Shown here piece after piece: positions 11,679 to 20,295 of a stretch of 23,122 bases of DNA (the first letter of the stretch is position 1; each line of letters begins with the position of its first letter). The DNA comes from Ophiosphaerella korrae (lineage: Eukaryota > Ascomycota > Dothideomycetes > Pleosporales > Phaeosphaeriaceae). The translations under genes were made by a program, and so were the position numbers. The notes under the pieces are model-generated. The model saw nothing but the letters and a program-made list of their open reading frames with translations, was not told the DNA's origin and searched no databases. The stretch covers positions 1-23,122 of the forward strand of contig JALNQF010000555.1 of the NCBI GenBank assembly GCA_028456385.1, read 5' to 3'.

Positions 11679-13162
11679 CTACTATTGTAGTTTAGCCCTA
11701 TACTATTTAGACTATAACGCGATAGACTATTATACTCGTAATAGCTAGTTAGTATATAATAGTCTTAATTACTAGTTTTCTATAGTTACGAGACCTTTTA
11801 TAATCTAAATAGTTCTTATTAAGTTAATATTTACTAGCTAAAGTTAGTATCTATAGTAGAATAGAGGATAGGCTATTCTTATATAGTAATAATATTAGCT
11901 AGATACCTTTTATAGGTTTCCTAGTACTTTATATACTATAATCTTACTATAAATTAAAAGTAAGAATACTTGTATTATACTTTAGTATAGTTATATATAT
12001 TAATATAGTAGAAAGTATTATACTTAATTATAAAGAGTAGTTATATACTCTATCTTATATTGTAAATTAGGCGAGAAGCCTTAAATTACCTAAAAAAGAT
12101 ACAAGTAATATTAAATCTATATATATTATATATATTCTTTTACTACTTAGCCTAATAGCTTATATAATACTATTTAAGTAGTAAGCTAGACTAATAGTAT
12201 ATAGAAATCCTTATCTAATAAGTAGTATTTAGGTTAGCCTAAGTGTGCGTTGCGTTAAATATTAATCCTCTAAGGTAAAGTTATATACTTTAATAAATTT
12301 ATTATCAACAAGCTAAGGACTTAGTTAGACTATAGTAAATATAAGAACTCCTATAAAACGCACTTTCTTAATTAATACTATCTTTCTTACTCTACGTTTA
12401 CTTATTACTATAAATTTAAGAGAGATCTCCTTTATTAGCTATAAAGTACTACAAGCTATACTTTTAAAAGGCGATAATCTAGACTAATAAGCTACTTAGT
12501 AGTTAGAGTATATATCTTCTATTAGTACAAGAAAAATAGACGTATATTAATAGAGATTAATATAATATTAGCTACTAGAGAGTAGAGGTAGTAGTAATAG
12601 AAAGAGAATATAAATTAGTAGACGTTATAAGAAAGCTATACTTATCTATCTATATATAAAAGGCTATAAGGTATCTTACTTTATCTAAGTAAGATAAGAG
12701 TAAAAGAGGAAGTACTACTATCTAGGTATTACGTTAGATACTAAAAAAGAGCGTAGTAGTTTAAAGTTCCTCTCTTAGAGCTAACCTCTATCCTACCTTA
12801 CTAGTAAGACTAGATAGTAGTAGTTTATCTAAAACGTATCTAAACATAGCTATTATAATCCTATATAGATTAGGCTTAGTAAAGCCTATACTTAGCGAGG
12901 CCCTATAGCTTATTAATAATTATTATTTAGAAACGCTATCTTAAGCTAGAAGCTAGCGCTAATCTACTTTAATAAGCTAGAGTAGGAAAAGTATAAAGAG
13001 CGCTTACTAAGAGTTTATATTAGTTAGCTTAGATATATCTTCTCTATATACTCTACTTATAGACTCTACTTTAACGTATAGGCTAAACCTAAACTAAGAT
13101 TTAAGAAGAATATACTCCCTTTAATATTTAGCTTAGGTTTAGTATAAGTATCCTAGTAAGTT

Positions 13163-13645
13163 TTAATGTAGTACCTACTCTTTTCTTTACTTTTATCTTC
13201 TAATAATACAATAGGTGCTTAGATTAGTATAGTTATTAGATTATAACTAGATTCTTTAACTCTCGAAGACCTACTCTCTAATAATAAGGTATCTATACTT
13301 AAATAATAAAAAGCTAGAACTAATAGTATATAGTTTATCTAAGACCTTAAATAGAAACTTATTAAGCTAAAAAGTAAGTTATAGAAGAACTTTATAAAAC
13401 TCCTAAAACTTTATAAATCTCTAAATTTATCTAAAAAGAAAGGCTCGAATAGTAAGGTAGCTAGACTTTAGCTATTATAGGAAATATAGCTAGAAGACGT
13501 TGCTATCTTTTTAGAAATTGTAGACACTTTTAAGAAATAGAAGTTAGACTATTCTACTTTCTTTTAGCGTAAATTTTCTTTAAAACTTTAAGTTCCTTTA
13601 TCTCCTAGTAAGTATTACTATTATACTCGTAATATATAAGCTTCT
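13163..13645 (+). repeat. Long diverged direct repeat, copy B
   Basis: This is the partner of 8953-9434, in the same orientation and about 4.2 kb downstream. CG dinucleotides lie at 13264, 13446, 13498, 13568 and 13628. Only the one at 13498 is also CG in copy A; the others are TA, TA, TG and TG there. Conversely, the CGs of copy A at 9025, 9097 and 9126 are TA in copy B. The two copies have therefore decayed independently after duplication. Flanking sequences of the two copies do not match beyond the stated limits. Confidence 0.93.
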
Positions 13646-16600
13646 CTTACTTCTAATAGAATATTATAGAGATTTCTAATAACTATTTACTACAACCTTA
13701 TTTTAGAGCATTCTTAATCTAATTAGAATTCTATAACTAAAGTAAGAGTTAAATTTGTTACTATAGTTATTTATAATATAGGATTATATAATATTAAAAC
13801 TATAAAGGAGGATGTAAATAGCTAGGTAAAAGAGAGAAGAAAGTTCTATAGCCTAGCTAATACAATAAGTAGTCTTAGGTACTACTTCTTCTTCTTAGTA
13901 AAACTTAGTAAGTAGATATAAGTATATAATTTAGCTTTACTTTAGATTTTATTAAAATTATATAGCTAGTTAAAATATTTAACTTAAGAATACTATAAAA
14001 GAGTAACTACCTTACTTTAAAAATATAGTATTATAGAAAAGGCTAAGGAATAAAGTATATAGGACCTTACGATAAAAATTAAAAGGAGTTTATAAGTACT
14101 ATTTAAGGAATCTATTTTATTAATAGTGTAAGCGCACTAATAAACTATACTAGTAATAGTAATAGCCCTTATATAAAGAGTAAATACTCTACTATTTCTA
14201 GTAAGCTACTTATAAAGCTTAATAAACTTTTTATAACTACTAGTAGACCTATTATAATTATTAACCTCTTTACCCTATCTAGGTAGCTATTTATAGACTT
14301 TAGGACCTAGTTTACTAAGGCTTTCTTTATATTTTTTAGTAGTCTATACTCTACTTTCTCTAGAGATCTCTTCTTAATCTTTAGAGACTAGACACTAGAG
14401 TAGAGATACTAGCATATATAGAGCTAATTAATTAATACTTAATTATAATTAAGTAGAACCTAATTATTTATAGGATAAAGTAGAAGATATTAAAGTTATA
14501 GATATAAACAATACACTATTAAGTAGAGTATATAAGAGTAATATACTACCTCCTAAGTAGTCTAAAATAAGAGTATTTAATACACTCTATATAGCTTTAT
14601 AGTAATTATAACAAACTATTTAGTAAAACAAGTATAATAAGAACGTAATTAGACTAGTCCTAATATCTAACTTTTGCTTAACGCTTCTAAGCTATAATAT
14701 TCTAAGATTATTCTATAAGCTATATATATTTGTTACTAGAATAGACTTTTACGTTAATAGTATTTTCTAGACCTAAAATATATATATACGTCTTGTACTC
14801 TCCTTAAATATAATCTCTATCTAGATATATTCTAAGTATCTTAGAAGAGTAAGCCTTTAGAAGCTACTCTATTCTCTTTAAGCTCTCTTTATTTAGGAGT
14901 AAATAATTTAGAGATATATAGATAAAGCGCCTTAGCCTTCTTTTAAAATAAATTAAACTATCTTAATAGACGTTAAGTATAGGAATACCTTAGTATAAGT
15001 CTCTTCTTACTTTAATACACTATATATTATCCTTACTTTATAGCTCTATATTTACTAATATAAGCTAGATATTATTAGAGTAGTATTTCTTAGAATAGTA
15101 TATATATACTACTAGCGTTAGGCCTCTTTTAGAGTACGTAATATCTTTTCCTAGTACGCTTAGATATTATATAAAGATAGTATCTTATAGTATCCTTACT
15201 AATATAATAGCTATAGAAGGTAAATAATTTCTAGTACTCTTATTCTTATCTAAATAAGAAAAAGAAATCTAGCGCGTTAATACGCTATATAAACTATCTC
15301 CTAAACTATTATCTATTATCTAAGAGATTAACTATCTTGTAGCCTACTAAGATTAAGATACTAATACCTTTTATTTACTTACTAGCTTATAATAGCTATA
15401 TTAAACCTACTTTAGTAAGGATATAGCGTAAGAATTTTAAATATAGCTTACGTAGCTAGAGAGAGTAAAGGTAAATACTACTAAAACTATAGAGTTATAT
15501 TAACTCTCTACTATCCTCTACCTTTATTATAGAATCCTAGAGTACGTATAATTTTCTACTTCTATAACCTTTACTAATCTTTCTTATAGAACTCTTACTA
15601 TAGATAAAATTCTAAAACTAATTTAAAAGTAGCTTCTTACTATCTTTAAGTAGTTACTACTTAGAGGCCTATATTATAAAGTAATATAGCCCCTCTAGCC
15701 TCTCTTTATCTATTTAGTACTAGTACCTTCTAAAGTAGAGGTATTTACAATTACAAAAGTATAAAATAAACTTAATAAAAATTCTCTATATAGCGTAAGA
15801 ATCTCTTTATATAGAATTTTCTTATAGTAACTATAATATAGAACCTACTTTCTACTATTAGAGCTACTTAAAAGCTTCTCTAGGTAATAACAATTAATAG
15901 CTAATAGTTATAGTAGGAGAGCTGTATTAGAGTATATAGTTAGCTTAGTCTTACTTAATAGTAGCTAAGTACCTATATCTAATATAAAAAGTTAGCTCTA
16001 AGTAGGTCTATATTTCTTCTAAATAGTTGTACTTAATCTATAACGCTCGCTTTAACCTCTAAGCCTAAACCTCTAGATTCTTCTCTACTTTACGCTTTAA
16101 GTCTCTAAAGTCCTACCTAGTAAGTAGACGTAGTTAGTCTTAATTAGAAAAGTTATTACTTAGATACTAACTATAGGAAGGATAGAGAAGTTTATTAGTA
16201 AGTATTTTAACTACCTCTTTACTAAAAATAAGTAGGTCTTTTATATAATTATATAAACCCCCTCTAATAATAGAGAGATTATAATACTATAGATACTTAG
16301 CGATAAGAGGAGTTTATAACTAAGTTATTCTATCTCTACTACGTTTTAGTCTTTACTTCTTTATCTATTATTACTATAGCTTACTTACTAATATAATCTT
16401 ATATTAATAATTTTTACCCTACTAAGCTTAGAGAGAAATTCCTAAGCCTAACGTTTTATTTTAAGTATTATGTCTATTACTAAAGAGCTACTTAAGAGAT
16501 CTCTTAAATATAATAGTAATAAGCTACTTTCTATATTTATAAAGGGAGAGATATAAGTTATCTTAGTAATTCTATTACTTTTAGTAAGTAGTAAGAACTT

Positions 16601-18477
16601 AGCTACTACGTAATTAGGTTATAGTTTTTAGAGTACTAGGTTAAATATACTATAACTAATATAAGAGAAGGCTAGTTTCCCTTTAAAGAATAGAATTTAC
16701 TCTTTGTTTAGTTAAAGAGTAAATATAAACAAGCTAGTTATAACTAGAGATCTTAAGGCTAGAGGCTAAGTAATACTAAACTTCTCTAGTAGCTTAGTAA
16801 TCTAAGGGCTCGCTACAACAATAACTTCTATATCTATTACCTAGATCTACTCTTTATTAGAAAGAACTATAGTATAGACCTATCCTCCTTTATATAAGAG
16901 CTTTAGTACTTATAACTCTAATATCTTTAAGCTATTATCTTCTTTATAATATCTTTTAACTAAATCTTATATAGCTTATATATAGCCCTTCTACTCTACT
17001 AAGCTATTATTATTATTTTATATAAAGGTAAGACTAAGATAGAAATTTATAGAGCTAAAGATCTTTATAAACGTCTAATAATCTAACTATTTCTATTTTT
17101 ATATCCTAAGCTAGAGGCGAGTACTATTAATATAGTATAGAGTTTTAATATCCTTTTTACTATACGCTATAACTTACCTAATAGGCTAATAGAATTAGTA
17201 AAAATATTAATCTATCTCCTAAACTTCTTTAGTATAGGTAGCTTCCTTTATACGTTGTAAGTTTAGATAATTAATATAAATAATTTTAGAGATATTATTA
17301 CTTAGTTCTTAAAGCTAGTAATATAACAAAAGTATTATATTTATAGGAATACTTAAGTACGCTCTAAATAGATATAAAGTAGTTATAAGACTATAAACGC
17401 TATAACTAATTATAATATACTTTTTTATAGATATTAGGTTCTAAAGTATATACGTAAGGCTAAAGATAAAATAGAGGTAAAGATTAGGAAGAGTAGGTAT
17501 AAGATTCTTATCTCTATATACCTACTAAGACTATCTACTTATCTAATCCTATTACGTGCCCTATATTATTTCTAATCTCTAACTAGTGCCTAAAATATTA
17601 CGTTACTCTCTTTAAGCTTCTAACTATACTTATAAAAAAGCTAACTAGTAAGGAGAGCTTAAGCTAGTAGTCTACTAGTAGTTTTATTTTAGTTTAAGCT
17701 TTATATCTAGTATCTAGTAACTAGAGCTTAATAACGTCTTAGCTCTACTATAGAAGCGCTAGTAGTAGTCTACTAGTAAGCCCTATATATCTCCTAAATC
17801 CTTAATAACTAACGTACCTACTTATATAACTCTTAGGAATTAAGTATAATACTTACTCTAGCCCTCTTTAGATCTTTAATTAAAACCCTCTATCTTAATA
17901 TCTTAATAGGTATATAACTTATAGCTCTTATCTCTACTCTCTTATTACTACCTACCTATTTACTATTATTAAGAGTAAGGCCTACTTAACTAGTAAATAA
18001 ATCTTTAAGGTAGAGAACTAAGCTTTAGTTTCTAGGGCTTATAGACTTAAGATACAGCTTAATTTTAATAACCTAGTAGATCGTAGTATAACAAGTTCTA
18101 ATACTCTACCTATAGCTTTAAATACTAAGCTCCTACTCTTCTTTACTATCTATACCTAAGGCCCTATCTATAAGCTCTAAGCCTACTAGACTATTATTAA
18201 AGATAGTATATATATATTTAGATTAAAGCTTTTTAGTAGTTATAATATACTATTACTAGAGTAAAGAGAGTACTTTATAGTTAGATAAAGAAAAGTACTA
18301 GATAGCGCTAGTAAATACCTTACTACTAGTAAAGTCTTATAGCTTATTATAATATAACTACTAGTAAGAGACCTATAAAAGTAGTAAACTATTTAATACT
18401 TTAGGTATAGACTTACTTAGAGATAAGCTTACTAATATAAACAAAAAGAAAGTTAAAGAAATATAAGTAGTAGAAGA
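13646..18477. other. RIP-degraded DNA, no recoverable gene
   Basis: No gene, RNA gene or transposon domain is recognisable in this 4.8 kb. By eye, residual CA/TG fall to their minimum here (about 16 in 15001-18000, against 26 to 45 in other 3-kb blocks), so this is the most completely mutated section. The frame I tested around 16026-16380 has background stop density. Tail-end of eroded repeats is the likeliest content. Confidence 0.55.
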
Positions 18478-18529
18478 AGTAATTACTTATAGTAATTACT
18501 TATAGCAATTACCTATAGCAATTACGTTA
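18478..18529. repeat. 13-bp tandem array, four units with internal CA/TA variation
   Basis: Two units read AGTAATTACTTAT, the third AGCAATTACCTAT and the fourth AGCAATTACGTTA. Units 3 and 4 keep GCAATT where units 1 and 2 have GTAATT, so the array itself records CpA to TpA change. GTAATTAC, the core of units 1 and 2, is self-complementary. The 13-bp period and the GTAATTACT core are shared with the pair at 11563-11588. Confidence 0.9.
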
Positions 18530-19163
18530 TTATATATCTCGAGTACTTACTTTAGTTATTAGCTTCTTTCCTATTAACTTCCTATAAGTACCTAGGCACG
18601 TCCTAGCCTAAAAGGAAACCTAACCCCTTAGATTTAGGAAACAATGCTTAGCTTTAAGTATTATATAATTTAGGCTTATATTTTAATATAATATTTATTA
18701 AAGGCTATCTTATAATAACTTACAAAATAATTAAATTAGAATAACGTAAGAAGTAGCGTTTAAATAGTTCTTACTAACTATACGTATATAGTATACGTTT
18801 ATAAGAGAGTAACTAGTAATAGACTACGCTAAGCCTTAACTATTATAGTTAGAAGTAAGGAACGTTATAGATTTATATAGAAATATTTATATAATCTAGA
18901 GTATAAAAGTAAAGGTAATTAGGTTATATAATAGAGAAATATAAATTAGCCTTTATAGATTACCTATTTCTTAGTAAGCTAAGTCTACACTAGAATAAGT
19001 CTAAATAGGTATCTAAGTATTATAATAGCGTATTATAATATCTCTCTAGTATAAGATATATATTATAAGGTTATTATATTAATATACGTAAGTAGAAAGA
19101 TATAAGGCCTAAGGCCTAAGAAGTACTACTATAGGTATTCTAGAAATCTAGCTTAGGGTTTAA
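18530..19163. other. RIP-degraded DNA, no recoverable gene
   Basis: Nothing gene-like is seen. A short tandem of AAGGCCT (two units and a partial third) lies at 19104-19120. A single telomere-like TTAGGGTTTA occurs near 19153 but is not repeated. Confidence 0.55.
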
Positions 19164-19217
19164 CGCTATACTATTTTTTAATACACCCTATAGGGTGCGT
19201 CTAAATTTAGTATAGTA
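19164..19217. repeat. Inverted repeat with 27-bp arms and perfect 14-bp core
   Basis: The arms meet at TATA (19189-19192) with no loop. The central 14 bases, CACCCTATAGGGTG (19184-19197), are perfectly self-complementary. Over the full arms 19 of 27 positions pair. Five of the eight mismatches are transitions, and four of those form two CG-against-TA swaps (19164-19165 with 19216-19217; 19182-19183 with 19198-19199). This fits two terminal inverted repeats in head-to-head contact, or the centre of a fold-back element. The TATA centre would suit elements of the Tc1/mariner or pogo type, which duplicate TA, but that is inference and no transposase is visible. Confidence 0.85.
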
Positions 19218-19780
19218 ATAGTACTTCTAATATATAGAGTAGCCCTATATAAATTAATCTACTATTAAAATAGCTATTAAAATCGTTACTAAGTCTAAAG
19301 ATATAAATACTTTAGATATACGTACGCCTATTACATTCGCTCTATTAGGTTTTAATAGGTCTCCTAAGAGTAAACTAGATATCTCTATAATATATTATAG
19401 CTCTTCTTTAGTATATATATATACTCTAGCGAGGCTAAGACACCCTTTATCCTTTATTCTTTATTTTTACCTTACTACTTTCTCTAACTCTTTACTAGTT
19501 ACCTTCCTATATAAAAAGATAATAGTATAGCTTAACCTTTTAAACTTACCTATAAAACTAACTTTAATAGTTAGAGTAATAGCTTACTTCTAGAACTACT
19601 TACTTAGTAGTACTATTTAAAACTTCTAGAGAACAGCGTAGCTAAACTATAGGTCTAGCTATATACCTCTTCTTTACTTAGCCTACTTAGGTCGCGTATA
19701 TTACTATAAGTTAAAGACAATTAAATAACGCTATAAAATATATATTTAATACTACTCTTAGCTATAGTTACTTTAAATTC
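19218..19780. other. RIP-degraded DNA, no recoverable gene
   Basis: Nothing gene-like is seen. A second CACCC occurs at 19441 (GACACCCTTTAT), which might be a diverged relative of the inverted-repeat tip at 19184, but the match is too short to call. Confidence 0.5.
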
Positions 19781-20194
19781 TTAATTTAAGTGTTTAGCTT
19801 CTTCTCTTCTATCTTTAGTAGTAACCTTATATTTATTAAACTTATTAGACTTGTTTCTAACTACGATAATAGAAGGCAGCGTAGGGAGTAGTAAGGTAGA
19901 GTTTAGGCTACTACCTCTAACTAGTACCTTTACTTTATATATCTTATTATATAGAGCTAGTATTTCTCTAAATAATAACAAATTAGAAACATTATAAGCT
20001 AGAAAGAATCTATTATTATCTTTGTAATAAGCTCTCTTAAAATTGCGAGTAATAAGCTTATTAGTAATAATACTAAATTATTAAGGTATTAGTACTCTAA
20101 TAAATCTATTAATAATAAAGTTAAAGATTAAAATTACAATATAGAGTTTTCTTTATATAACGCGTATATAGATAGGTAGTAATAATAATACTAC
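19781..20194 (-). pseudogene. Low-stop minus-strand frame, possible RIP-killed coding sequence
   Basis: Reading leftward from 20194, this frame has three internal stops (20153-20155, 20081-20083, 20078-20080), all TAA, then 98 stop-free codons (20077 down to 19784) and a TAA at 19781-19783. At the background of about 10 percent stops per codon, a 98-codon run is expected well under once in the window. There is no ATG; TTG at 19981 is the first start-like codon in the long run. The carboxy end is strongly basic (NKSNKFNKYKVTTKDRREE), preceded by a Leu/Pro/Ser segment (TLLLPTLPS). Residual CA/TG are about threefold denser here than the window average, so the segment may have been mutated less or arrived later. 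I recognise no family. It could be a fragment of a transposon or host protein; chance cannot be excluded. Confidence 0.42.
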
Positions 20195-20259
20195 TTAGAA
20201 ATAAGTCTCTAGATATAGGTTACTATAACTACACTACTATATATAGATATTTATTAAAG

Positions 20260-20295
20260 AAGGCAACTAGAAAGTAACTAAAAAAAGGCAACTAG
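20260..20295. repeat. 11-bp repeat, three copies, middle one mutated RIP-style
   Basis: AAGGCAACTAG occurs at 20260-20270 and 20285-20295. Between them, 20271-20281 reads AAAGTAACTAA, which differs at three positions, all transitions, including GCA to GTA. Three A residues separate the second and third copies. Confidence 0.75.

Larger units (their letters stand above)
9461..13162. other. Interior between the two long direct repeats, no recoverable gene
   Basis: This 3.7-kb interval would be the internal region if the flanking repeats were LTRs. I could not identify reverse transcriptase, integrase, RNase H or transposase motifs on either strand, though RIP would obscure them (Asp to Asn after T, all Met lost, Gln and Trp turned to stops). 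It contains the 13-bp tandem pair at 11563-11588, the hairpin at 11657-11678, and the only TCA I found in the window (12305-12307). Residual CA/TG are sparse (29 in 9001-12000 by eye). Confidence 0.55.

Noticed and set aside
8957..13645. Formal LTR retrotransposon with TG...CA ends.
   Set aside because: TG is present at the left edge of both copies, but alignment is poor just after it, no CA end, primer-binding site, polypurine tract or target duplication was found, and no polymerase domain is visible inside.
16026..16380. A plus-strand frame that looked protein-like on reading.
   Set aside because: About 13 stops in 113 codons is background, so there is no support for coding.
19153..19162. 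Telomeric repeat (TTAGGGTTTA).
   Set aside because: It is a single copy with no neighbouring units.
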